Assembly (NCBI GenBank): GCA_016713585.1
Contig: JADJOV010000023.1
Location: 310,001 to 374,000, forward strand
Direction of reading: 5' to 3'
From: Bdellovibrionales bacterium
Lineage (GTDB): Bacteria; Bdellovibrionota; Bdellovibrionia; Bdellovibrionales; Bdellovibrionaceae
DNA: 64,000 nt
The position numbers were made by a program, and so were the translations under genes. The notes below the pieces were generated by a model, which searched no databases, was not told where the DNA came from, and saw nothing but the letters and a program-made list of their open reading frames with translations. Shown one piece after another: positions 27,297-38,640 of the stretch; position 1 is the first letter of the stretch, and each line of letters begins with the position of its first letter.

Positions 27297-27586
27297 CCTT
27301 TTTGAGGCGTGAACTCTTCGGGAAGATTTTCCAATATTTCCTTTGTGAAGTCCTTTCGTAACTTAATCCGATCATTAAGGTTGTGCCGAGATCGATTCGT
27401 AAAGCTCACATTATTTTTATTAGCTTCCCCTTTGATTTGAACGTCATCGAGATCAACGCGATTGTTTACTTTGGCTGGAGACTGGGCCCAAAGAAAAGAC
27501 TGCCATAACGAAATGACTAAAACTGAAGCGATAATATTCGTCATTGTCTTAGAATGAATCATTTTTCTTTGGAAGTGAACTGGCAT
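27290..27586 (-). CDS. Small secreted basic protein
   Basis: 98 residues from 27586; the Met at 27562 (MIHSKTMTNIIASVLVISL) is an equally good start. Signal peptide ends near WAQSPA. The mature ~60 residues read VDLDDVQIKGEANKN and LRKDFTKEILENLPEEF, with many charged residues and no Cys. The D-L-D-D-V-Q-I-K-G-E phrase seems familiar from small proteins near gliding-type genes in Bdellovibrio, but I cannot support a function. Divergent from the surface-protein locus starting at 27697. Confidence 0.5.
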   Translation of the reverse strand: MPVHFQRKMIHSKTMTNIIASVLVISLWQSFLWAQSPAKVNNRVDLDDVQIKGEANKNNVSFTNRSRHNLNDRIKLRKDFTKEILENLPEEFTPQKGP

Positions 27587-27696
27587 CTTAAGAAATTAAC
27601 CAGGCTTGCCATTCCTGGACGTCCAGAAATGGGATTCTGAGCACAAAAGTATTTCTGTTCTTCAGAATTTGACTAATGATTGTTACGATATCATCC

Positions 27697-29828
27697 ATGG
27701 GAAGAAAAATAATCTTTATTCGGGCTGGTCGTCTGCGTTTTGCTTATTTTTGGACAGCAATGCTCTGACGTTGCCCTTGAACGCTTTGGGACTATTAGTT
27801 TTATCAACGCTAGTAGCAATCCATTTTTGATCAGTCCACCCACAGATTTTCCGGTGGTTCGACGCTATGTCTTTCTCGTTGATATGTCGAATTCGATGAT
27901 CTCGGGGCCCTGTCAAAATGATGTTGAGGGAGGGGTCTTGTTTTCCTCGACCTCTCGTTATATGCCGTTTGATCCAAGCAAGGGAGTTGGAGATCCTAAT
28001 AATCATTTGGCCGATGGAATTGATTGCCAGGTCAATGATCAGCTGGCGATAGATAAGAGCTCAATTTCTACGACCTTTCCAAATCTCTTAACAAACCCGC
28101 GACATTTTATCAAACTCATCGCGGAATTGATTTTGCAGCTCACCGAATTGAGATCCTAAAAAAGTGGGTAAAAGACCTTGTCGCCACCTCGAATTCCGCA
28201 ATGATTGAGAACACGAAAGTCATGATTGTACCGGTCTCTGGCGGAAGTTCACAGACCAAACTTGAAGGGGCTATCAAAAGCCAAGTTGGGATAGCCGATG
28301 TTTCGGGGTTCCTGGACCTGGGAAGCCCCAAGGTCATGGCGCTCCTGGACTGGCTAAAACAAGAACATATGAGAAACTATGAATTGGTCCGAAGCTCTGA
28401 TATTTGGCGATATGAAACGACATCGATGGGACGACGGCGCCTGGGGCCTCCTCCAGCCAATCTACGAGTCGGTTTCGCGGGATATGAGGGCTCTGAATGG
28501 TCGCGGACTCTTGTCTTATGCCAACTATGACGTTGTCTATTTAACAGATGGATATTTGAGTCCTCAAGTGAGTGCAATTTCAGATGTATTGAAATTCTAC
28601 GCCCCCCAGGCTGGGTGTGCCGCCAACAAAAAAACCTGTGTCGGAATTTGCTCGGCTCTTGTTCAAAAGATGGAAACATCCTGGGAGTTCCTGAAGACAA
28701 CACCATGGTCAATTTAGATTTTAAATTGGGGATGGTACAAAGTTTGCCCCAATTTTGGAGCAGGAAATATAAGACTTAACTTTGTACAAATGTATAAAGA
28801 CCGTTCTGACAAATCTCGTCCTGGCGAACATCCGTTTTTTGACGATTTGATGCCACTTTTTTCGGCCAGAAACAAGCGGTTTTCAGTTTGGCAAGCCGAG
28901 AGTGAAAAACCACCGTTTTCGCTCTTGGGTAGCTTCAACGAAACCGTAAGTTTTAAACTCACCCACCTTTTTCTTTTAAACCCAAATGCGCGCGCAGACA
29001 ATGCCGGTCTGATCCATGCAGACTCGGATGGCGATGGCCTCCTTGATGAAAGAGAAATGGCCTTTGAGCAAGAACCCTTGGTCTCCAGAACAAATGGGTA
29101 TTGTTTAGATAGTTTTATGGCCAATGAAGCCTATCGCGATCGGTGCAAGGCAATGGCGGGGGCGCGTTCCTGCAATCCGACTCTTGACTCCGATGGCGAT
29201 GGACTTAATGAATGTGAGGAGGCCCTTCTTGGAACAGATCCATTTAATTTTTGATTCAGATGGAGATGGGATTCCTGATCTTTATGAATGGCTCTATGGC
29301 TTTAACCCATTGAGGAATGACGCAGAAATTGATGAAAATGGGGATGGGTTTCCGAATGTCTATCATTTTTTCAGAGGCTTAGGACCTATGGCAGACATCA
29401 AGCGACTCAGGCCAGAGGCCGTTGCGGAGTACGAGGTTAACTACATCTCTAAAGAGGAAGTCGTTAATGAACTCAACAAGGAAGTGTGGGTGGAATCCTA
29501 CCAGGTTCTCTTGCGCCGGCTTCAGGTTACTGACCTAGAGCCCATTGATGAGGGCAAACAGGTTTCCTTGTTTGCGAGCCGAGTGGGGACCGACCCTTAC
29601 GAAATTGAGAAAAATAGAATCAGTTTTGATGAATCACTTTTGAGCTACTCAACACAAAAGTACACCAATAAGTTGGTTGGCCTGATGCGCTTAATTGATC
29701 GAGAGAATCCTGAGCGAGTCTTTTGGAAGCTATTTAAATTCGACATCCCGGTCACTCAAGTGGTCGCGCAACCACAATTGGACCTTTCGAAGTTTCGGTT
29801 GATTCGAACCCGAACTGGGGGGCTCTGA
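27697..29828 (+). CDS. Lipoprotein with VWA domain and TSP3-like Ca-binding repeats, paralogue 1 (several frameshifts)
   Basis: ATG at 27697 (MGRKIIF), then after a slip at ~27715 LVVCVLLIFGQQC, a lipoprotein signal. Next comes a VWA-like domain: RRYVFLVDMSNSM with the MIDAS D-x-S-x-S, and ISDVLKFYAPQAGC further on. From ~29020 four EF-like calcium loops occur (DSDGDGLLDEREM, DSDGDGLNECEEA, DSDGDGIPDLYEW, DENGDGFPNVYHF) around a Cys-bearing insert. The C-terminal ~140 residues end near RVFWKLFKFDIPV. Frame slips near 28150, 28430, 28720 and 29250. About 710 residues; a Ca-dependent adhesive surface protein is the likely role. First of three related genes. Confidence 0.65.
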
Positions 29829-29830
29829 GT

Positions 29831-31683
29831 ATGACCTCCAAAAGTAAATTTCTTTTAGGACTGAGTGTGCTTGGGGTTCTATTGCTCACCTTTCAAAACT
29901 GCGCAAAGCAGGCCTTAGAATTTGTTCCCATGACTCAGGTCTACGAGCTTCCTCAATACAATTTTTCAGCCAAAATTTGTAACGACATCCGTTTCTATAA
30001 TCAGCGTGGTAATAAGTTCGTGTTTGTTGTAGACATGTCCGCCTCGAACGTGGGCAATTGGTTCTATGAATCTATTGGAAATTCGAAGTACTACTATTTT
30101 GATCCGACCAAAGCAACCGATCCCGAAGGAAGTCGTTTTGAGGCCATTCGATACTTTCTTGATCATTGCGGTGGTCAGTCTGGACTCCAGTTTTCTGTCA
30201 TCGGCTTTTCAAATACCGCTGGAATCTTGACCTCGGCAGGGGCTCCGGCCTTGACCTGCACCAATGTCGAATTTACCAGCCCGGAGCTTGCCAAAACCCA
30301 ACTTGACTATTTGAAAGCCAGACAACTATCAGATGATGATTGGTATTTACAGTGGTCAAAAGCGAGTAACAAGTATCTGACAGGCCAAACCCCGGCCTCT
30401 TTGATTTTAGGGACAACCAGCTACGGCTCGGCGGTCTCTTGTATAGAGAATTTGTTGATCAAAGATTTAACGAGTTCAACGACAATTCCAGCAGACAATT
30501 ACTACGTCTTTTTATTTCAGATGGCTATCCTGAAGACAAAAAGGTACTGGGCTGTAATGTCGCATCAAAAACAACAGAAGAAAAAGAGGCGTGTTACCGC
30601 AAAAGTGTTTCCGACTCGATGACATTAATTCGACAGCCGCGATCACAAAGGTTAAAAATTTGCGCGTGACCGGTGTTTATTATGGGTCTGATTCTGGAAT
30701 CCCAAGTGTGCTTGATTCCCTCGCCAAGGAGTGGCGGAACAAGTGGGGCTGTGGCCCTAGAGTCTTTTAGTGGCGAACAGACGGCTTTGTGCAGTCTATT
30801 TGTCAGCCAGTCAGCTCTTGAGTACAAGCCAGATTCGTTCTTGGCAGTCAATCTGACGGCAATGCGAAAAAACGGAAAAATTGTGGCTGATAGTGATATG
30901 GATGGTGTCGATGATGAAACTGAATTGGCCGCTGGGACTAATCCTGAACATCCACGGAGCTCTGGCGTGAGTGGGGTTCTTGACGGAATTTGCCATCGTC
31001 TGGGTGGAATTGAAAAATGCAAAGAGAAACGAACTAAAGCCAGGTGTAATCCCAATCAGTTTAATCCTGTTGGTTTGAGCGATTGTGATTATAAGCTCTT
31101 GAGCCTTGATCAGATGAATGTTGGTGACTGGGGTATCGACACCGACAAGGATGGCCTGTTGGACTTTATTGAAATTCTTAAGGGCACTGATCCGGCGTCG
31201 CCAGATATGCTAGGGGATCCCGACGGGGATGGAGTGATCACCCGCGATGAAATTGTGAGAGGCACTGATCCGTTTGTGCCAGATAACACTTTTCCAGAGT
31301 TCCTTATGACTTTGCTCGAAACGAAGTATGTTCCTGGTATCAACGAGGTGATGTGTCCAGCGGGACATTGGAATTTAGAAACAGACCGGCTTTTGGCAGT
31401 CCCAACGCGAGCGGTTCAGGCTTTCGAGGGTGAGTCATCCTATTTGAATCATGAAAGAAATATTCACAAGATTATGGTTTTCATCGTTCCATTGCTCAGA
31501 ACAGCTCGACCCCGAGAAATGAATATTACTCAGCCTGGGTCGACGTTTTGCTGAAAAAGGAAAAGCGAAATCCACAGACGTAAACATGAACCGAGGACAG
31601 AGACTGAAACAGAAACGGCCACAGCAAGTATGGATGGCCTTAAACAGACAGACTTTAAGATTATCGGTCTGGTGGAGCCTTGA
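29831..31683 (+). CDS. Lipoprotein with VWA domain and TSP3-like Ca-binding repeats, paralogue 2 (frameshifted)
   Basis: ATG two bases after the previous stop. Signal SVLGVLLLTFQNC with an FQNC lipobox. VWA-like domain: FVFVVDMSASN (D-x-S-x-S), FSVIGFSNTAG, then ISDGYPEDKKVLGCN in a shifted frame. Calcium loops DSDMDGVDDETEL, DTDKDGLLDFIEI and DPDGDGVITRDEI enclose a Cys-rich insert (GICHRLGGIEKC). Slips near 30520, 30610-30720 and 31455; the last frame ends LKQTDFKIIGLVEP at 31683. About 615 residues. Same plan as its neighbours but only low sequence similarity outside the loops. The TGA overlaps the next ATG. Confidence 0.65.
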
Positions 31684-32605
31684 TGATTCGGAGCGCGCTC
31701 TTATTCTTTTGTCTTGTTGGATTGACGTTGGGGTTTTTCTTTCAGAACTGCTCCCGTGTTCCTTTAGAAAGTTCACTTCCAGGTCTGACGCTATTTTCAG
31801 CTGAAGAACGATAGATCTTTGCCTTGAAAATGACACTGAATCAAATTTGAAGGCTATACTCGACAATCTGGTCGTTGCTAATCTGAACCTGACGACAGCC
31901 CAGGGAAAAATCGTGCTTGATTCCGACTCTGATGGAATTGCCGACGTTAACGAAGTCGAAATGGGTTTTAATCCGCTCACGAGAAGAACAAATGGAAAGG
32001 TCTTAGATTCCATCTGCCTGAATGCCAGCGGCAGTGCCGACTGTCAAGAGCAACTGCCAGTTTGCTCGTCCACAGTGAATTTTTGGGCCTAAATGAATGT
32101 GATTTAAAGATGCTGCGACTTGATACGCTTTTCGGCCATCCCCAACAAGGCCTCGATTCGGACAGCGATGGTATGTTGGATTTGTTAGAGATTTTAGCTG
32201 GGACTCTGCCAAATAGAAGCGACCGAAATGACGATCCCGATCATGATGGAGTGATGAATTGGATTGAGATTCAACAAGGAACGAGTCCGGTTTTTGCCAA
32301 TACCAACGTTGATCAAAGTCGTCTGGTTGAATACAACACTACTCGGGCCGCCAGCAAGGACTCCTGCGCAGGAGAGCTTTGGCGGGTCAAGGTCACTCGC
32401 CTGCCCCTGATGGAAGCCAAAGCGTACGAAGATCCCGTAGACTCAGTGAGTCCTTTGTCACCAGCTTTCTCCCATCAAGAAAGTGAGAACGTCATCGCTG
32501 TGTTTTTTAAATTGAAAACCCACACTCGGTCAGCCTGGGAACAGTCGGATTTATTTTAAAGATTTTAAGATCAATCGCTTGTTTAAGGGTTTTCATACAC
32601 CTTGA
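31683..32605 (+). CDS. Lipoprotein with TSP3-like Ca-binding repeats, paralogue 3, no VWA (frameshifted)
   Basis: ATG at 31683 overlaps the previous stop (TGATG). LLFFCLVGLTLGFFFQNC is a lipoprotein signal with FQNC. After a slip at ~31815 the mature part goes directly to DSDSDGIADVNEV, then a Cys insert (ICLNASGSADC), DSDSDGMLDLLEI and DPDHDGVMNWIEI. A slip near 32080 and one near 32545 follow; the end reads RIYFKDFKINRLFKG, echoing the C-termini of the two upstream genes. About 307 residues: the same tail as its neighbours without the VWA head. Confidence 0.6.
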
Positions 32606-32635
32606 AGGATTTCAAGTTTGCTGGGAGGTTCTACC

Positions 32636-33408
32636 TTGAGGCGGGTCATCATTCTGAGTGCAATTTTATGGATAACAGGTTGGGACAATTTTGCTTACCC
32701 AGTGGCACCGAGAAGCTTTAATCAATGCGCCAAGACAGACTCGGGCCGGACCGAACTAGATAACTTATGTCCAAGATTGGAAGGGGTGCATCTTCAAGGA
32801 TGCTGTCCGCCTCTTCTAAAGGCCCCGGCAAAAGTATGCAATTATAGCATTGTGCGGGACCAGGGGCAGATTTTTCTAGGTGATAGCACATACGCTGCCT
32901 GTGTTTCCGGGAGTGACGTAAGATTGCCCTGCTGTCGAATTCAACAGCGAGCCTGTTTTGAAGATCCCGTTGCTTTGAAGTACATTTCTCGTTTAATATT
33001 TAGGTCGAATACCTGCTGCTTTGAAAATTGCCCACCCGCAGAGTATTGGCGTTTACCTCCGGCAAATTCCCTCATTACGCCAATGCATCAGTTGACCGAA
33101 TACAGCTTAGCGACTTGCACCCCAGCGATATCTAAAGAATGTGCCTACGGAGCTGAAGCGAATTGCCCAGCGGATAGCCCGTGCCCACCACCAGATCCAG
33201 TACCAAATCCAAATCCAAACACAAACCCCAATCCAAAACCAAATCCAAAACCAAATCCAAAACCAGACCCAGGCACAACTCCAGACCCAGGCACAACTCC
33301 CAGCCCGGGTACAACCCCAGCCCAGGCACAAGTCCACCACTACTTCTCGGCCAGATATTCCAGATGGGGCTTGATCAGATGTTTCAATTGAGGGAGGATT
33401 TTGAATGA
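32636..33408 (+). CDS. Secreted Cys-rich protein with Pro/Asn-Pro/Lys repeat tail (frameshifted near 33312)
   Basis: TTG start at 32636 behind GGGAGG; signal peptide ILSAILWITGWDNFA. About 160 residues with paired Cys (QGCCPPL, LPCCRIQ, NTCCFENC) resembling a disulfide-bonded knob, then a tail of PNPNPNTNPNPKPNPKPNPK and PDPGTTPDPGTTP type, typical of wall- or surface-spanning spacers. A slip at ~33312 shifts the end from QVHHYFSARY to SPPLLLGQIFQMGLDQMFQ, stopping at 33406-33408. That stop overlaps the ATG of the protease gene, supporting the second version. Function unknown. Confidence 0.6.
33212..33310 (+). repeat. Tandem 12-bp and 18-bp repeats encoding NPKP and PGTTPD
   Basis: AATCCAAAACCA units repeat in tandem (about 33228-33265), followed by CCAGGCACAACTCCAGAC units (about 33266-33310). 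They encode the Pro-rich spacer of the Cys-rich protein, whose length may vary between strains. Confidence 0.7.
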
Positions 33409-35203
33409 AAAACAAGTTTTTGGGATTTCTACTCAGGCAGTAGCCTGTCTCTCGTTTTTTGTTTTCAAAATTGCTCGAAGAGTCATTTGGTCACAGAAGG
33501 GAGTCTTGCCTCCTCAGTCGTTGAGGAAGTGAGCAACCTTTGGTGAAAGAGTGTGAGCCTGGGGCCTCAAAAGCCTTCGAATTTCAAAGGAAGCTCAGAC
33601 CCAAGCGAGGGTGGGGCCGCAAAACTTCCACCAGACCTGGCTTCGGTTGTTTTGGATTCTCAGAGTCGTTTGTTGGCGGTCGTGGACAATCTTTGTCTGG
33701 ATCAGAATTCTGGAGGCCAACTCCGTCAAATTATTTTTGAGAATCAAAATCTTCGCCGCGGTCTCAGCCAGAGCGCTTACGAATTACCACTTAATCGGGC
33801 TTATTCCTTTGAAGAGCTCTCAGACCTTGCTGAAGAAGACCCTTGTGTGATTCGCGTTGATCTCAATCCCCAATTTCAGATGTTTCAAGCCGGGCCCTAA
33901 TGACCCTAAGTTGGCAGATCAAGTGCATCTCACTAAAATTGAACAGCCTTCTATTTATGAGAAGCTTTTCAATCCTAATAACGGGATTAATAGTTCTGTT
34001 CGAGTGGCGGTGATAGATTCAGGTGTTGATATATACCACCCAGATCTCAAAGATTCATTGATAAATGACAGCACGGGGAAGGTGATCGGTTACAACGGAA
34101 TTGATGAGACTTTGGATTTTGCCGATTCTGGGTTTCACTGAACACACGTCTCTGGCATTATTGGAGCTACTTCTGGGAATGGAATATGCGGTCGAGGGGT
34201 GCTAGGACAAAACTTGCGCTTAATTCCCATCAAGGTTTCGACCGATGGCACTTCCGTGGATTTGACAGCGGTTATCAACGGCATTCGCTGGGCCGCAGAT
34301 CAAGGGGCCGATGTCATTAACATGAGCTTAGGTGGTCCCACGAATCGACCAACCTATCGAGAGGTTCTGCAATACGCAATCGATAAGGGCGCTTTTGTAG
34401 CGGTTGCCTCCGGGAATGATGGAAAATTACTTGGGTCACAGGTGACGACCTATCCCGCAATGTATTCAAAAGATTTTGAAGGGATGATGACCGTTGGGTC
34501 GATCGATGCAAGCACTCAACTTCGAAGTAGTTTTCTAACTATTCGACAGAATTCGTGGACTTGATGGCCCCAGGCTCAGATGGATCCAATGGAATCCTCT
34601 CGACTGTGCCCGCAGCCAAGTCGGCATCGTTGATGGCCTCAAAAATATCAAAAAGTGGAATTTCCTATCCGATTCACGGGACGTCGATGGCAACGCCGGT
34701 TGTTTCCGGCGCTGCCGCCCTGGTCTATGCGCTTGTCAGGTCAAGGGGCTACCGCCCAACCCCGGCTCAAATCGAGATGGCACTCATCAAATCGGCGGAA
34801 GTTAAAACTGGTTTAGCTACCTTCGTCAAGGGTGGAAGAAATTTAAATTTGAAAGCTTTAGTTTCCTTTATTGATCAGGACATGGGTTTAAGTATCAATT
34901 CAGAAACAAGTCGAAATTTGGCTGCCGGCAAAGTTTCGATTCATGCCCAACCCACAGATCAAACGGCCTTGGTCGGCGGGAAGGTCACTTTTGAAGTCGC
35001 CACCACAGCTGAGTCCTCAGTTTTTAAACTATCAATGGTATAAAAATGGACGACCGATTTTGGATGAAACAAAAAAGCAGCTCCTCGTTAAGAATATTTC
35101 GGAGGAGTCCGCCGCGACCTATCATGTGGCTCTTCGTGCCGGAAGTGTTGAAGTGATTTCTGCTCGAGCCAAACTGACGGTCGGCAAGAAGGCCTGCCAC
35201 TAA
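33405..35203 (+). CDS. Subtilisin-like serine protease lipoprotein with Ig-like domain (frameshifted, TGA at the catalytic His motif)
   Basis: ATG at 33405 (MKNKFLGFLL); after a slip at ~33435 the signal continues SLSLVFCFQNC (FQNC lipobox). A ~150-residue prodomain-like region follows (33540-33950). Peptidase S8 core: AVIDSGVDIYHPDL (catalytic Asp), GFH-TGA-THVSGIIGA where G-H-G-T-H is expected (catalytic His; a G-to-T change turned GGA into TGA at 34139), INMSLGG, ASGND, HGTSMATPVVSGAAALV (catalytic Ser). C-terminal ~90 residues form an I-set Ig-like domain (NYQWYKNGRPILDE). Slips near 33540, 33880, 34540 and 35025. Surface protease of ~600 residues. Confidence 0.75.
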
Positions 35204-35230
35204 GCCAGAATTTCACCTGAGGGGGAATTC

Positions 35231-38125
35231 ATGTATTTCATAAGGTTATTGATTCGGAACTTCCGGTCGCTTCTTATGCTACCACTTATGTTTTTGGCAA
35301 ATCAAAGCTGTACAAATCAAGCCTTTGTTGTCCTCGAAGATTATGGGCAGGGAATAAATTATAGTCAGGTCGGAAATACTTTTTTGATTGAAGGGACATA
35401 TCGAGAGTTTATTGTGGATCATGAAGATGGCAAGACAGCTTCGACGATTTCGGTGGTGCAGGGCTCATCAAACCGATGCTATAGCTTTCCGAAAGACATT
35501 AAGAATCAACAGAAACTCGGAATAATCCAGATAGGTGACCAAGTTCAATTGGAAGTCAGTGGCACTCGAAATTACATGAATTCCTTTTAGGTTCAGAAAA
35601 ACCAAAGACAGATCAAATAACTCAGATTGAGGCGGAACCTCTAGCTATTAGGCGATTGTCTCAAGGCGCCACTCTCAATCAAAAAATAGGAAGTTCAACC
35701 GTCAACGAACTCGATTTTTCCGTGGCCGTCGTATATTTAGACTATTTGGATTATCAAGCGAATGCGACAGACTTTGGAATGGCTCAGGAGATTCAGAAAG
35801 TCTTAACGGGCTCAACTTGGAATACTATTCGGTTACAGATCTCAGATGGTGATTTCTATAGACTCGCCATCAATAGAACTTATCCTGGTTGTGATAATGG
35901 TACGAGGCCGGTGGCCAGGCGATACAATTTGCAAATCAACAGCGGGGAAAAAAATACAACCGAGTGGTCGCAATTCTTCCAGATGAGCCTATTGGTTCTT
36001 GCAATTGGTCTGGAATTACCTCTTCAAGTCAATCATTTCTTTATACAGGGCCATCACCGATCGTTTCAAGATACAGCTCGGGTCATATTCTAGCCCACGA
36101 AATCGGTCATACTTTAGGCTTAGGCCATTCCTCTAAGACCGGCGGGGATGCTTATGGAGATGGTATAGATGTGATGGGAAAAGGCGACACCTTAAATATC
36201 TCTAAATTAGTCGATCTCAAGGTCCTTGAGCCCGGACTGGGAATTGTTCATGCGCCAGCAAATAGTCAGACTCTACTTATTCATGGTAAAACGACAAACG
36301 TCTTTGAGCATGCCGTGAATATAGCCATTCAACATTTAGATCATTATGTGAGTTTGTCAGAAAACTATGGCTTGACTATACATCGTCGAACAGGAAATGG
36401 CGCCTTAGGTAACGCGCCTTCGTCCTATGAAGTCGCCGCCTTACAGCCTGGGGAATTGTGGGCAAGCAGCGATGGCGCCTTCAAAGTCCAGCTTATTCAA
36501 TGGAATTTGATTCAAAATACAGCCCTGGTTAAAGTCAACGGCAGTTACGAATCGGACTTTGGTTTCACGGGAGGATGCCTAATCTATCGTTTTGGCAATC
36601 CGACAGTTCTTTTTGAGGACCCCTTCTCTGATGCAAATTTTGGGTTTATTGAGTTGACGACGGGCGATATTGGGGCCGTTGGCGATTGTGGTCGAGAGAC
36701 TCTGACCGTTGAAATTTTACCAGAGAATCCTAGTTTGGTGACTTGGACCAAATTCAATACAACCATAGATATCAAGAGCGGCAATAGACCGAAGATTTCC
36801 ATTCCGTTTCGTCGAGATGGCTTAAATATAAATACCCGCCTACGAGCAGTTATCACTCATCGAGGAAAGGTTCTGAGTGACAAATTTTATGACCTTCGTC
36901 GATATGAGTGTTCAGGGGCGTATCAATCCTGCGGTCGCAAGGATGAATGCAAACTCCCAGGTTTACTAAATCTCGACATTGATTTCGAAAATGTTCGAGT
37001 TGGCGAAACACGACGTGGATACTTGATTGTTAATAATCCAAACGGCTCGGTTTGCTCAACGCAGGAATTTCGACTACTCTTTTCGCATCCCGCTGGTGAC
37101 CTTCCTGGCGATGGAATTTTGCGAAAGGAAGATATTGAATTTGATCCGAGCTTGGCCGTCGCGGCAGTTTCTTCTTCACAAATCTTAGCGAGAAAGGTTT
37201 TTTTGCAGCCAGGAAAATCAACAATCATTCCGATTGGTTTTAAAATCACCGCCTCGAATGTCAATGCCATCTTCCAAATCTATAGTTCTGGGCCTGGTCT
37301 AGGCGTCGGAGCGGGCTTAAACTTTGCGAAGGTCGATTATTTTGGGTGGAAACAAGCCCCACCACCCTATCTTAACCAGCACGTATCTGTGCATGGTTCC
37401 GCCGAGCACCCCTTTCAGCCCTTGCCACTGACACCTTTCAATGTGACAGGGCAGTTGAGTTCCATGGCTCTAACTTGTGTGTTGGCGATATCTCACCTCG
37501 GAATCAGTTCGCCCACAAATCAAATTCAGGTCCCAGAAGGAACTGACCTGACCCTGCGATTCGCAGCGGAGTATGTCGATGGCATTCAGCAAAAGTGTGG
37601 CGCTTCAAACTGGGCAAATATTGTGCTTAATGCTCAGTCGGAGTTTAAGATCGTAAATTTGACGAGTCCCCTGACCTGTGAGTATAGAGCCTATCGAACA
37701 GACGGAAATCAACTCAAGACGGCCGCGTGCAGTGCTTCCCCAATTGTTATTGGGGTCTATAGGTCGGATCAAGCCACTTGCACGAAAGCGTCAGGCTCGA
37801 CTTTAGGGCAATTTACATTGGATGCTTCACTCAGAATATCTGACAAAAACAAAGGAAAGGTGGGATATAGATTTTTGGCCGCCAAAACTTTGAAGAACCA
37901 TTGGTATTCATTCGATGGAGCAAAATGGGTTGAGGGCGTTGTTGCCTTTGGCCCGGGAAGTAATATTTATCTGACATTCCCAATTTTAGGCTTTTCGATC
38001 GCGATAACTTAACTGATTTTCAAGGGGCGAAGATTTATTTTGGCTATGGCTTAGGCAGTACCCCCCACGAGGCCCTGGCCGACTTAGATTCGAACCAACG
38101 AATATTTGATTGTGCGAGTTTGTAA
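35231..38125 (+). CDS. M11-like zinc metalloprotease lipoprotein with C-terminal 'GYG' domain (frameshifted)
   Basis: ATG at 35231; LMLPLMFLANQSC is a lipoprotein-like signal. A prodomain-like part runs to ~35990. Catalytic centre at ~36100: HEIGHTLGLGH (H-E-x-x-H-x-x-G-x-x-H) and DAYGDGIDVMGKG with the Met-turn, the pattern of gametolysin-type M11 peptidases. Beta-rich domains follow; the last ~100 residues, after a slip at ~37995, read FRLFDRDNLTDFQGAKIYFG and YGLGSTPHEALADL, ending at 38123-38125. That end matches a domain repeated four times in the lipoprotein at 54536-56593. Slips near 35588 and 35950. About 965 residues; probably degrades extracellular or prey-wall proteins. Confidence 0.75.
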
Positions 38126-38259
38126 AATTGCGGTATTTCCTTGATGACAGGGCCCGTTTTATAATGAGATTTTTTGTTAAATATTATTGTTAATTTTGTA
38201 ACCGACGTTTATCATTTATCATACAGATATCGGAATGTAGGAGCTATTGGGGGTGGATT

Positions 38260-38640
38260 ATGAGATATTCAGTTTTCTTACTTTTATTGGGTCATTTTTC
38301 TTTTGCTATAACCCCAGGGGAGTATTGTAAGTCATTGCCCGCAGTCTCCTGTGAAGTTCTGAATTCAGATGTGTACGCTATGCCAGGAACGCCTACGACA
38401 GGGCAAGGTGCGGATGTTGGAGCTTCTACGCCCGCTGCTGGCGGCCCCGTTTGTAATCCATTTCTTAATGCCATAGTAGATTCTACTGGCACTCGCTGTC
38501 TTTCAAAAGGAGTCCCTGGTACCCCAGCTAGCCTTATCCGTGTCATCAAACAGTGCAAGAACAGGGTTTTTGAAGTTAAAACTCTTACAGAGGCTCCGGC
38601 CGCTGGAATATCTGGGAATTTGGCAGGCGCATGTTTATGA
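38260..38640 (+). CDS. Secreted hypothetical protein preceding a pseudopilin
   Basis: 126 residues with signal peptide VFLLLLGHFSFA; mature part has five Cys (EYCKSL, VSCEVL, VCNPF, RCLSK, KQCKNR) plus a terminal ACL, and a Gly/Pro/Thr-rich centre. Its TGA overlaps the ATG of the pseudopilin gene at 38637, so the two are coupled, suggesting a role with the pilin-like structure. 38126-38259 is A/T-rich and carries the promoter region. Confidence 0.55.
   Translation: MRYSVFLLLLGHFSFAITPGEYCKSLPAVSCEVLNSDVYAMPGTPTTGQGADVGASTPAAGGPVCNPFLNAIVDSTGTRCLSKGVPGTPASLIRVIKQCKNRVFEVKTLTEAPAAGISGNLAGACL

Noticed and set aside
33107..33415. Minus-strand frames rich in Trp/Leu
   Set aside because: Mirror images of the Pro-rich repeat tail on the plus strand.
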